This document shows positions 16,200 through 23,747 of a DNA stretch of 36,336 nucleotides, in pieces (within the stretch, counting starts at the first letter, position 1; every line of letters begins with the position of its first letter). The position numbers were made by a program, and so were the translations under genes. The stretch comes from Planctomycetaceae bacterium (lineage in GTDB: Bacteria > Planctomycetota > Planctomycetia > Pirellulales > Pirellulaceae). The notes under the pieces were generated by a model. It ran no database searches, was not told where the DNA came from, and saw only the letters and a program-made list of their open reading frames with translations. The stretch covers positions 1-36,336 of the forward strand of contig JAHEBQ010000158.1 in assembly GCA_024642205.1 (NCBI GenBank). The letters are read 5' to 3'.

Positions 16200-16367
16200 A
16201 TGAGTAAACGCCGACGGAGCTACCCCAGCGAAACGCAAGTCAAGCGGGGCATACGTGTTGTCCATGGTGGCAAGTTGCTGGAAGAAAAACTCGGTCGCAA
16301 CGATCTGTGCCCATGCAAGAGCGGCAGGCGGTTCAAGCGGTGCTGTTTGAAGTCAGGCCGTTTTTGA
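16200..16367 (+). CDS. Small SEC-C motif protein
   Basis: A 55-residue basic protein whose C-terminus is the zinc-binding SEC-C motif: GRNDLCPCKSGRRFKRCC, i.e. C-x-C-x8-C-C. The motif was first described at the SecA C-terminus and recurs in small stand-alone proteins. The N-terminus is rich in Lys and Arg (MSKRRRSYPSETQVKRG), suggesting nucleic-acid or acidic-protein contact. ATG 16200 has no good ribosome site; the frame is open upstream to a TTG at 16107, which would add 31 residues, so the start is uncertain. It lies 118 bases after the PRiA4_ORF3 gene. A candidate stem for transcription ending follows at 16414-16442. Confidence 0.75.
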   Translation: MSKRRRSYPSETQVKRGIRVVHGGKLLEEKLGRNDLCPCKSGRRFKRCCLKSGRF

Positions 16368-16413
16368 CGGCTCGCTCAGAAGCGACTACTTCAGGGAAGA
16401 ATGAGATTTAACC

Positions 16414-16442
16414 GCCCGCTGGTTCTGGCTGAATGAGCGGGC
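16414..16442 (+). terminator. Candidate stem-loop after the SEC-C gene
   Basis: GCCCGCT (16414-16420) pairs perfectly with AGCGGGC (16436-16442) around a 15-base loop, followed by TGTTTCTC. Position 47 bases past the SEC-C stop suits a terminator, but the T-run is poor and the loop long. Confidence 0.35.
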
Positions 16443-16840
16443 TGTTTCTCGTGATTTCAAGAGACTTGGGAACCCGTTGATCACGCGCTGGATGCCGACA
16501 AGGATGCCTTCAATTTACTGAATCCAGTTGGTTTTCGGCCTGTCAGGCTTTTGACCGGCGCGATACATCCGGTTTCTCGATGTCGCGCTTGACGAGTTTC
16601 CGGACAAAGCGCGCCCTCGCTCGATTGTTTTCATTGATCGCCGACGGTTTCATTGCTGATTCGAGCCAGGGTTTTTGTTCCGTGGCTTTAGTCGCAGGTT
16701 GAGGTGTTTGGTGTGTGTCCCAAGGTTGCCAGCTGTCAATTTCAGCCCCTTGGCGTCGTAGTTTCCCCATTTCCCAAGCTGAGTCATTTACTTTTTAGGT
16801 CGTCAGAATGTCAACCTGAACCTGGCGCAAGCCGGGAAGA
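16443..16840. other. Gene-free stretch
   Basis: No gene recognised. Minus-strand ORFs across 16543-16790 have no domain, signal or ribosome site. Given the transposase wreckage immediately to the right, this may be old insertion-sequence flank. Confidence 0.35.
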
Positions 16841-17665
16841 AAGCGTTTGGAACACAGCCTGGTAGGGATAGCTACTGGAAAAGTGAAGCCAAATTCCCCG
16901 CACCTTGACGCGGACTCGTGCTGCGATCTTGAATGCCTTGAAACGAATCGTATCGCACCAAGCCGTTGCCAGCGAAGTGTCGACCAGTTACTCGTTTCTC
17001 AGCACATCCATTGGCACGCAAGCGATCGTCAAAAGCAAAACCCAAACCGGTTCGCCTGGAAGCCATGACAACGGGTGCGACCGGTGAACAACATCAACCG
17101 CTGCTCCTTGATCCGGTCCAGGTCACGACGCATCTCATAAACGTCGTCGAAACGTTCTTGAGGATCTTGATCAAAGCCTGGGGGCCACGAAATGCGTCTT
17201 GAGCCCTTGCTCGAGTCGCTCGGACCTAATGATCATGTGGTGCGCAACACCCCGTGATCTGGCCTTTAAACGGGTCTCGTCAAACAAGCGAACTTTCTCG
17301 CCCATCTGCATTTGTTCGGCTTCGGCTTGGTCCATCAAGGCTTTGGCATAACACTCTCGTGCTTGGTGACGGCAGGTTTCCCAATAATAAAAAACGTTGT
17401 GTTTTTTTGACACCAGCACATTAGCTTCCAGTGACAGAAACCGCAGTCGCCGCGGATCGAGAAGATCCGCTGAGCGAACATCGTTTGCAGATGATGATTG
17501 GTCGTCAACGGATTCCGCGGGTCGGGGATGGCTTCGTTGAAAACGTCGAGAAGGCCGAAGTCCCACTGACCTCCTCTTACAACAGAGCTCGAGCGTCGTT
17601 GGTCAGTCGACCGTCCATGAATTCTGCAGCAACTTCTCGCATATCAACCCTTGAAAAGTCCATGG
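16840..17665 (-). pseudogene. Remnant of an IS1380-family transposase
   Basis: Fragments of one transposase lie in order on the minus strand in different frames. Around 17665-17577 is MDFSRVDMREVAAEF and DGRLTNDARALL, like the family's V-V-A-x-F-D-G-G-R-x-S-S-D-G-G-A-L-L start. Around 17560-17450 is FGLLDVFNEAIPDPRNP and LQTMFAQRIFSI. From about 17340 to 17180 is EKVRLFDETRLKARS, HHMIIRSERLEQGLKTHFV. Around 16950-16845 is TIRFKAFKIAARVRVKVRGI followed by WLHFSSSYPYQAVF, the family's C-terminal signature. The GYEDLNDH-type catalytic region after AQRIFSI is deleted, and there are several frameshifts and stops. The element cannot be active. It separates the SEC-C gene from the end of the polysaccharide cluster. 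Confidence 0.75.
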
Positions 17666-17988
17666 TCTCACTGATACGCCCTGAAATGATACAGCATCTT
17701 GCGTTGCGCAGACGTTGGCGTGTGAGAACCAACGTTTTACAAGGCAAAAGACATTTCTTGTAGCCCATAAAAAACAGGCCCATGAAATATTCGGGCCAGA
17801 ATCGCCCGGCGCCGGGGAATTTTCCCGAGAGCAGTCCGTCTCCAACTCAAAGGACGAGCTAATGCAGCCAATGGTGACCATCGCTCAAAAGTCAAAGCAG
17901 GTGGGGTTGGAGCTGTGTCTGATGACTTCGCACCGTGGACCAATCTCGCCACCCAAAACATTTTGAACTCGCATGCCCCGGTTGCCGA
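17666..17988. other. Gene-free stretch at the end of the polysaccharide cluster
   Basis: No gene recognised. It includes GGCCC/GGGCC arms near 17778-17797 and the 12-base palindrome CCCGGCGCCGGG (17805-17816). No clear terminator for the long minus-strand cluster ending at 17989 was seen, nor convincing ends of the IS1380 element. Confidence 0.35.
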
Positions 17989-19092
17989 TCATACACGTTT
18001 GGGCAGTCGTTCTAACGCCGTCTCGAACGTTACAGCGGCATCGGTGTGACAGCGACCGCGATCGCCGTCCGAATAATCGATTGAAGTGGCGTCGTTATTC
18101 AAAAGAGAGGATACTGTTTGCTCTCGTTTTCGCCACCAGCGGGCAAGTTCCTTCGGTGTTGCATGCCAGAAATTGCCAATCTCTTTGACGTATTTGAGGA
18201 ACCGAAAATACGTTTCCGACTCTCGACGGCTGGTCAAGTAATCCGGATGGGTCAACATCATCGCCATTCCCTGATGACGGATAATGAAATCCAGCTTGGT
18301 TTTCCAAATGCGATCATCGAGTTCACCCAGGCCGACGAACAAGGTATGGTCCTGGGGCAACGTGTACGGTAGCTCAACGAATTTACCCGCAATAAATGGC
18401 CAGATACTTCCGACTCCGCCCGGAGTTGCTTGAAACGGATCAATGTCAAAACAAGAACTGTCATATTCGACGTCGAGTGCCTGGAGCCAGTTCAGATTTC
18501 GGTGAACCATCGGGGAGCGAAAACCGACGGCGCCATACTTTTTGATCGCTACATTGATTCCGACGGCCCGTTGTTCGAAAACGCGACGTGAAGAATACAA
18601 TTGGCCGTCATGGTTGTAGCCGTGAATCCCGATTTCGAAACCACGGTCCCGCAGGTCATTGACCAGCCCCATGTCGATTTTGTACTTGTAGGGAATCAGG
18701 TTCCAGCTCGAACGGAACCCAAGGCCTTCTTCGATATCAGCAATCCTGGCGATGTGCCGCATTCCTACCGACGTTTCAACATCGTGAGTAAGGACGAATG
18801 CAAATTCAGTACGGTTGGGCCAGGGGTGAATGGTTGTGATCTCTTCTTTCGCCAACTCGCAACACTCGGTCACCAGACGCATGAACGCGTTCGGTTCGTA
18901 CCAGTCGAACTCGGTTGGGATTTTGCGCCCCTTTTGTAGCAGTTGTCGAACGAAGATCGGCATAATCGGTCGCGCGAACCGGTAGTAAAATCTATATTTT
19001 GGGCTCAGCCGAAAATTACAGGAATCCGCTTCAACCAGCGCACTGGCTTTTTCCTGGGCGGCACGATTTTTGAAAAAGAAACTGAATTCCAT
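17989..19092 (-). CDS. NodB-type polysaccharide deacetylase (CE4-like)
   Basis: A 367-residue protein. ATG 19092 lies 4 bases after the stop of the preceding acyltransferase gene; a TTG at 19128 inside that gene is less likely. The carbohydrate-esterase-4 motifs are present in order: THDVE (102-106, motif 1, with Asp104), HGYNHDG (157-163, motif 2, zinc His157 and His161), and GFRSP (motif 3 Arg192). There is no signal peptide, so it may act in the cytoplasm on a lipid-linked or nucleotide-linked precursor, or be exported otherwise. Such enzymes remove N- or O-acetyl groups from amino-sugars, which suits a cluster making di-N-acetylated uronic acids. It is the last gene of the minus-strand cluster. 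Confidence 0.85.
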   Translation of the reverse strand: MEFSFFFKNRAAQEKASALVEADSCNFRLSPKYRFYYRFARPIMPIFVRQLLQKGRKIPTEFDWYEPNAFMRLVTECCELAKEEITTIHPWPNRTEFAFVLTHDVETSVGMRHIARIADIEEGLGFRSSWNLIPYKYKIDMGLVNDLRDRGFEIGIHGYNHDGQLYSSRRVFEQRAVGINVAIKKYGAVGFRSPMVHRNLNWLQALDVEYDSSCFDIDPFQATPGGVGSIWPFIAGKFVELPYTLPQDHTLFVGLGELDDRIWKTKLDFIIRHQGMAMMLTHPDYLTSRRESETYFRFLKYVKEIGNFWHATPKELARWWRKREQTVSSLLNNDATSIDYSDGDRGRCHTDAAVTFETALERLPKRV

Positions 19093-19096
19093 ATTT

Positions 19097-20170
19097 CTAT
19101 TGGCTGTATTTATAGAATGCTTTCCCAAGAGCGCGACAGACCAGTGTCGGGCTCCGTTTGATGACTACCGATGCAAACTGCATCGCCCGAGATTGGCCAT
19201 CGTCGATGTTGGGCTGACCGACGATGTAGCTGTAGAAAATTTCACTTTCGGCTGCACCCCATTTGCTTTTGAACCGCCGCAATCCATGCTGGTTCTTGCC
19301 AGTGATTCCAAAATCAAAAAACCGATATCCTTCTTCAGACGCCAACCGGATCGCGTTGTAAACCAGCCAGTCATTGGGGCGATGTTCAAGTGCGGTTGGA
19401 TCCGAGGCGGCATATTTGTAAACCAAACGGCCGTTGAATCCCAACAAGACGACAGCGGCAATAGGGACGTTTTGCTTCGAGACAACTCCCAAATACCCCA
19501 AGCCGGATTTAATCAATTTTTCATAGAAGCCAAGGAAGTATTTTTTCGACTGAACGGGAACACCAAGCTTTTTTCGGGTCAGTACATGCAGCCGATAGAA
19601 AATATTGATTGCTTCGATGTCACTGCGTTTATGAAACACAAGGTCTTGACGTTCGCTTTTGCGCAAGTTTCTCCGGATCGGGCTGGCAAAAGACGTTTCA
19701 ATTTTTTCCATGGGAAAATCAGTAGCCAGTTCATGTCGCACATGCTGGCTTTGATGTTCCAGGCCGGCAACGGTCTCGTCGGCGCGAATCACGACCGTTT
19801 CGAACTTCTCCTGGTATTCCTGATTGATCAACTGACACAACTCGTCTGTTGCCAGGCCGTCGGCGGAAAGAACGGGCAAGTAGTCCGTAAACGGCAGTGA
19901 AATCAGCTTTTTTTTGCTACGCAAATTCTGGGTCTGAAGCAGCGGAATCGCCGCACGAATTTTTCGGTCAACGATCAGGGCAGGAATCCGAATCTCGAAA
20001 CCATATTGCTCACTCAGCAATTCCAGCCAGTTTCGATGATGGAAAATCGAACTGTTCGTCTGACTTTCCACATACGATTGCCACTGGTTGATTGTCAGCA
20101 GGGAGATTTTCAATGGAGACAGACTCATGGTCATAGGTGGTAATTGTTCTTGCTGCGCCAGAGGTATCAC
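19097..20170 (-). CDS. FemAB-like GNAT-fold acyltransferase (copy 1)
   Basis: A 357-residue protein. GTG 20170 overlaps the PEP mutase stop as GTGA; ATGs at 20134 and 20128 are alternatives. The fold shows the double-GNAT pattern of FemAB/Acetyltransf_6 proteins: SSIFHHRNWLELLSEQYGFE, LPFTDYLPVL, SPIRRNLRKSERQDL, FYRLHVLTRKKLGVP, and then AAVVLLGFNGRLVYKYAASDP, RPNDWLVYNAIRLASEEGYRF and GLRRFKSKWGA. The family transfers aminoacyl or acyl groups from tRNA or CoA, and homologues are common in exopolysaccharide clusters with unknown substrates. Its direct coupling to PEP mutase suggests it may attach a phosphonate-derived or amino-acid group to the glycan; this is inference. A second homologue is at 25111-26208. 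Confidence 0.8.
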   Translation of the reverse strand: MIPLAQQEQLPPMTMSLSPLKISLLTINQWQSYVESQTNSSIFHHRNWLELLSEQYGFEIRIPALIVDRKIRAAIPLLQTQNLRSKKKLISLPFTDYLPVLSADGLATDELCQLINQEYQEKFETVVIRADETVAGLEHQSQHVRHELATDFPMEKIETSFASPIRRNLRKSERQDLVFHKRSDIEAINIFYRLHVLTRKKLGVPVQSKKYFLGFYEKLIKSGLGYLGVVSKQNVPIAAVVLLGFNGRLVYKYAASDPTALEHRPNDWLVYNAIRLASEEGYRFFDFGITGKNQHGLRRFKSKWGAAESEIFYSYIVGQPNIDDGQSRAMQFASVVIKRSPTLVCRALGKAFYKYSQ

Positions 20171-21072
20171 CGGACGATTTCGGCTACAGGTTCTGCTGGG
20201 ACCGGCAAATAGGTCTTCTCCGCCGATTGTAGCTCAGCGGCATCTTGTAAACGGAAGACTTCCATGATCGGTACGATCTGCTGTTCGATTCCGGCAATCG
20301 ATTCTTCGGAGTGAATTTTTGCTGCTGCCTGTTGCATCGCAGTGATGGCTGTTCGCAGCAAGTGATTGGCCCAGATCGCCACACTAAAATTGGATTCTCT
20401 GAAAACCGATGTTGGTGTCGAGTGATACATGGTCGGAACGATGATGACCGGGCATGTGTCTTGCCATTCACTCTTGAATCCCAGAATTTGGTTTGGCGTT
20501 GCGGCCTTGCTATGGATCAGGATCGCGTCTGCACCGGCTTCGTGATAGATCGACGCGCGTTGCAGCGCTTCGCTCATGCTCCAACCCGCGATCAATGCCT
20601 CGACGCGGGCGACGACACAGAAATCAGGGTCCTGCTGGGTATCCTTCGCGGCTTTGATTTTTCCTGCAAATTCAATTGGATCGGCCAATGGCTGTTGTTC
20701 GCCGTTGATGAACGAATTGGTTTTGGGAAACAGCTTGTCTTCAATGCACAGGCCTGCAACATTGACCTGTTCGAGTTTGCGAACCAGCCGTCGGACGTTG
20801 TTGAAATTGCCGAATCCGGTATCGGCATCCAGCAAGATCGGAATCGTTGTCGCGTCGCTCATGTACTCGACAGTGTCGAGAACTTGTGTCCAGCTCATTT
20901 CATTATTGTCGCGAACGCCGTTGGCCGCCGAGATCGACAGCCCGCTCCCCCAGATCCCGGAGAATCCCGTTTCTTCTACGATTTTGGCACTCAAGCCGTT
21001 GTGAGCTTCCATCAGAAACTCGAGTTGCGAAGAATGCAGTAATTGCTTCAACTGCGTTGTTTTGCGAATCAT
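20167..21072 (-). CDS. pepM: Phosphoenolpyruvate mutase (C-P bond-forming)
   Basis: A 301-residue isocitrate-lyase-superfamily protein; ATG 21072 follows AGGACA. It carries the PEP mutase signature EDKLFPKTNS (111-120), fitting EDKx5NS. All key residues of the characterised mussel enzyme are present with a constant offset of 3: Asp55, Asp82, Asp84 (DADTGFGN), Glu111, Lys117, Asn119, Arg156 (ARVEAL) and His187 (LIHSK). The KKCGH motif of methylisocitrate lyases is absent. The enzyme converts PEP to phosphonopyruvate, an unfavourable step needing an exergonic partner. No decarboxylase (Ppd) is in the window; the gene upstream is a D-2-hydroxyacid dehydrogenase, a plausible reductase. It lies in a polysaccharide cluster, so the phosphonate probably decorates the glycan. 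Phosphonopyruvate hydrolase is the main alternative. Confidence 0.9.
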   Translation of the reverse strand: MIRKTTQLKQLLHSSQLEFLMEAHNGLSAKIVEETGFSGIWGSGLSISAANGVRDNNEMSWTQVLDTVEYMSDATTIPILLDADTGFGNFNNVRRLVRKLEQVNVAGLCIEDKLFPKTNSFINGEQQPLADPIEFAGKIKAAKDTQQDPDFCVVARVEALIAGWSMSEALQRASIYHEAGADAILIHSKAATPNQILGFKSEWQDTCPVIIVPTMYHSTPTSVFRESNFSVAIWANHLLRTAITAMQQAAAKIHSEESIAGIEQQIVPIMEVFRLQDAAELQSAEKTYLPVPAEPVAEIVR

Positions 21073-21155
21073 GAAATTGTCCTGGTTGCAGATTGAGTAG
21101 TAAATAGGTTTGTCGTGGTGGATGTAGAAAATGTCTCTCGCTTCATTCGGGTTCG

Positions 21156-22124
21156 CTACTGGCCGATGGGGAAAGCCACTGGCTGACCGGATGCTCCCGA
21201 AGGTAGAGACGCAAACGATTCGAGCGTTTCAATCACGCGTTCTCCGATTTCTCGCATCGTGTCGACGGTCGTCGCACCAATATGCGGTGTCAACAATACG
21301 TTGGGCAAAGCGGCGAGCGGTGAGATCTTTCCGTCCCCCTCCAGTTCGTGGACGTCCATTGCAGCGCCGCAAGGTCCCTGGCCGTTCTGCAGCGCCTCCA
21401 GCAAGTCCGCTTCATTGACGACTCCACCGCGGGCCATATTGATCAGGAAGGAAGTGGGCCTCATCCACGACAGTGCTTTCGCGTCAATCAGGTTCAACGT
21501 GGACGCAGATTTCGGCACATGGATCGACAGGAAATCGGCTTTTCGCATAACCTGTTCCAGGTCAGCAGCCTGAATGCCCTTGCGGTGAAGAGCTTCGCGA
21601 TCGGCGGTGGATGGATCGTCGACACAACCAATCGCCCGCATCCCCCAGGCGATTCCCATTTGAGCAACACGACTCCCAATATTCCCGGCACCGATGATAC
21701 CGAGTACCTTGTTATTCAACACATACGCGGAGCCGTGTTGTTTCGTCCAGTGGCCTCGTCGCAGTTCACTGTCGTGAAAGCGAATCTGTCGGGCCAGATT
21801 GATCATCATGCCAAACGCCAACTCGGCAACCGCAATCGCACCGGGTTCAGGAATTCGTACGAGTTGCATCCCGCGCTGTTCGGAGAATTCGCAATCGAGA
21901 TTGTCCAGTCCGGAACCGGCGCGAATAAGTAATCTCAAATCTGGTGCGTTCGACAGGACCTTGCGATTTATCTGCACGCCGCTGCGGAATACCAATACTT
22001 CGCGGTCGACGACGGCTTCACACAATTCGGTTTCGGAGCCGTTGACGGCATACACCACATCATGTTGGCGGCGAAGCTTACACAGGGCATCAGGACAGAG
22101 TGAGCTGGCGATCAAAAGTTTCAT
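21156..22124 (-). CDS. D-2-hydroxyacid dehydrogenase; candidate phosphonopyruvate reductase
   Basis: A 322-residue NAD-dependent dehydrogenase of the phosphoglycerate-dehydrogenase (SerA-like) family. ATG 22124 gives MKLLIASSL; the longer TTG frame is unlikely. It has the Rossmann motif GIIGAGNIGS (Gly145, 147, 150), catalytic Arg232 in NMARGGVVNEADLL, Glu262 in MDVHELEG and His281 in LTPHIGATT. It lacks the C-terminal ACT domain of long SerA forms. It is followed 83 bases later by the PEP mutase gene. The simplest role in this context is reduction of phosphonopyruvate to phosphonolactate, for which I recall a precedent in valinophos biosynthesis. A role as an ordinary 3-phosphoglycerate or other 2-hydroxyacid dehydrogenase cannot be excluded. 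Confidence 0.85.
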   Translation of the reverse strand: MKLLIASSLCPDALCKLRRQHDVVYAVNGSETELCEAVVDREVLVFRSGVQINRKVLSNAPDLRLLIRAGSGLDNLDCEFSEQRGMQLVRIPEPGAIAVAELAFGMMINLARQIRFHDSELRRGHWTKQHGSAYVLNNKVLGIIGAGNIGSRVAQMGIAWGMRAIGCVDDPSTADREALHRKGIQAADLEQVMRKADFLSIHVPKSASTLNLIDAKALSWMRPTSFLINMARGGVVNEADLLEALQNGQGPCGAAMDVHELEGDGKISPLAALPNVLLTPHIGATTVDTMREIGERVIETLESFASLPSGASGQPVAFPIGQ

Positions 22125-22234
22125 GATTTCAGTTTTCAGAAGACGCCGCGTCTGCACAGTGCAAACGAGCAATGTTGATAAAGTTGAAAGGCGTTAAAAA
22201 AAGTGGGTTAGCCGTCAGGCGATCCCGAAGTCGG

Positions 22235-23008
22235 CTAATTGGCGCAATGTTCATGGATCAATCCGTGAACGGTTGAGACAACCTCTTCCAGGGGTTTCGT
22301 CGCGTCGACAGAAATAAACAGTTGTGCATAACAGCGTTTTTGCAACAGGTTCATTCGGTCCCGCTCCAGGTATTCAACGGGCACTTCCTGTTTGCGGGCG
22401 TACATGACTTCTGGTGGTGCATCGAGTAGGATTGCCAGGCCTGGGCGCGGATAAAGTGTTTTTAGAAACCAGTGATGAGCTGTTTCGGTAAATCGTCGCC
22501 GGGTGGTGTCTGCCGGAATGGGGAGGGCATCGAACAGGAAATGGCGATCATATAACACTACGTTGCCTCGAATTTGATAAAGCCATGAAACCAGCTGGCG
22601 ATACACTTCTTCGGATACGCGCCGGAGCAGGCGACCGACGCCGCCGAGTCTGCCTCGCTTGTCGACTCGATGCTCGACTCCGTGAAGACTGACTGTTGCT
22701 GGAACCTCTTTGCCCAATCGTTGCAAGGATTTCTTGTGCTGGTAGACTTTCCATTTGTGGATCAGGCGGGACGTGGGCAGAGCGACATTACTGGATTCAA
22801 TGTTCACGCCCATGTACAGGTATTTCAATGGCAGCGAACTGGACTCCAGCAGTGCTTTGGCAACAGCTGATTTGCCACATCCATCGGGCCCAATCAACGC
22901 GACGGTGGTGAGACGTCGACGAACCGGTTGCTCGACGTTTTGCCGTTGGGCTTTCGGTTGAGGTTGTTCAGGTTGCGGTTTTTGTGCAGTAAAAGACATT
23001 TTCGTCAT
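22235..23008 (-). CDS. Thymidylate kinase-like P-loop kinase
   Basis: A 257-residue protein; ATG 23008 (or 22999) overlaps the end of the methyltransferase gene by up to 41 bases, indicating translational coupling. A Pro/Gln-rich N-terminal tail (about 30 residues, QKPQPEQPQPKAQRQ) precedes a Walker A GPDGCGKS (40-47). Further kinase marks are NVVLYDRHFLFDALP (the D-R-x motif of the thymidylate-kinase fold), LAILLDAPPEVMYARK and a final VDATKPLEEV. Housekeeping dTMP kinases are shorter and lack this tail, and such divergent copies recur in polysaccharide clusters. The substrate is unknown: a nucleotide, a sugar or a phosphonate-containing intermediate are possible. It lies between the methyltransferase and dehydrogenase genes. 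Confidence 0.75.
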   Translation of the reverse strand: MTKMSFTAQKPQPEQPQPKAQRQNVEQPVRRRLTTVALIGPDGCGKSAVAKALLESSSLPLKYLYMGVNIESSNVALPTSRLIHKWKVYQHKKSLQRLGKEVPATVSLHGVEHRVDKRGRLGGVGRLLRRVSEEVYRQLVSWLYQIRGNVVLYDRHFLFDALPIPADTTRRRFTETAHHWFLKTLYPRPGLAILLDAPPEVMYARKQEVPVEYLERDRMNLLQKRCYAQLFISVDATKPLEEVVSTVHGLIHEHCAN

Positions 23009-23747
23009 CTAACAGGCCATGTCGTTTTTTTGTTTCGGCGGGTAGGTCCGCACCTCGATCCAACCGGACATTGAAGCCGCTTGCCTGCAATCGCTCCGCG
23101 AAATCGCGACCGTAGGCACGAACATGTTGTTCTTCGCCAAAGTGCTGTTTGCGTTCTTGCGGGTCAACGATCGATGGGTCCTCATACGTTGCGCGATCGA
23201 AATCAATTGGCACCGATATCAAGGCCCAACCACCCGGCTTCAACACTCGGAACAGCTCGCCCATTGCACACGTGTCGTTTTCGACATGTTCCAGGACGTG
23301 AATACAAATGATTGCATCGAAGGAATTCGATTCGAAAGGGATGTCCTGGATGTCAACTTTGAGCGGTGCATGAGGACGACCTTCCAGGTCGACGCCAACA
23401 AAATCAATGGCCGGTATTTTGGTCAGCCGACGCGAGATGGCATATTTTGGCGAAACGTGCAGCAATCGTAACGGTTCGGTCAAGAGGTTGGTTTTTTCCG
23501 CCAGGAACAACCAGTCCCGTCGATGACGGGCTTTTGAATTGCATCGAGGGCAATATCCATTGGGGCGCACTTTCAACGACATGCCGCCATGAGTAAACGC
23601 GCGCAGTTTCCATCCGCAACAGGGACACACATGTTTGGTGCCAATGAACCAAAGGGCGCGACACGCCAATCCGGTTTCGATCCAGACACGGTTGGTCGAA
23701 TTACTGGCAGCATTGAGGAAGAAAGAAATCACTGGGAGAAAAGGCAA
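22968..23747 (-). CDS. SAM-dependent methyltransferase with N-terminal zinc ribbon
   Basis: A 259-residue protein; TTG 23747 immediately follows the stop of the ATP-grasp gene, and no ATG gives a complete protein, so the exact start is uncertain. Cys41, Cys43, Cys44 (HVCPCCGWK) and Cys66, Cys69 (YCPRCNSK) form a zinc-ribbon-like unit. The class I (Methyltransf_11) core follows: LRLLHVSP, FVGVDLEG, PLKVDIQDIPFESNSFDAIIC, HVLEHV and FRVLKPGGWALISVP. The glycine-rich motif I is degenerate (HVSPK instead of E/D-x-G-x-G). It presumably methylates a sugar, an acyl group or a phosphonate in the cluster; the target is unknown. Confidence 0.78.
   Translation of the reverse strand: MPFLPVISFFLNAASNSTNRVWIETGLACRALWFIGTKHVCPCCGWKLRAFTHGGMSLKVRPNGYCPRCNSKARHRRDWLFLAEKTNLLTEPLRLLHVSPKYAISRRLTKIPAIDFVGVDLEGRPHAPLKVDIQDIPFESNSFDAIICIHVLEHVENDTCAMGELFRVLKPGGWALISVPIDFDRATYEDPSIVDPQERKQHFGEEQHVRAYGRDFAERLQASGFNVRLDRGADLPAETKKRHGLLDDENVFYCTKTAT

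Noticed and set aside
16543..16792. Minus-strand ORFs between the SEC-C gene and the IS1380 remnant
   Set aside because: No ribosome site, domain or homology recognised; composition resembles non-coding flank.
17805..17816. CCCGGCGCCGGG palindrome as an attachment site or terminator
   Set aside because: No matching partner sequence, no T-run and no integrase nearby.
19070..19900. 276-codon plus-strand frame across the FemAB-like gene
   Set aside because: It lies antisense to a gene with clear family motifs, and the frame has no recognisable features of its own.
20167..21072. Methylisocitrate lyase or related PEP mutase superfamily lyase
   Set aside because: The KKCGH-type motif is absent, while EDKx5NS and every PEP mutase active-site residue are present at constant spacing.
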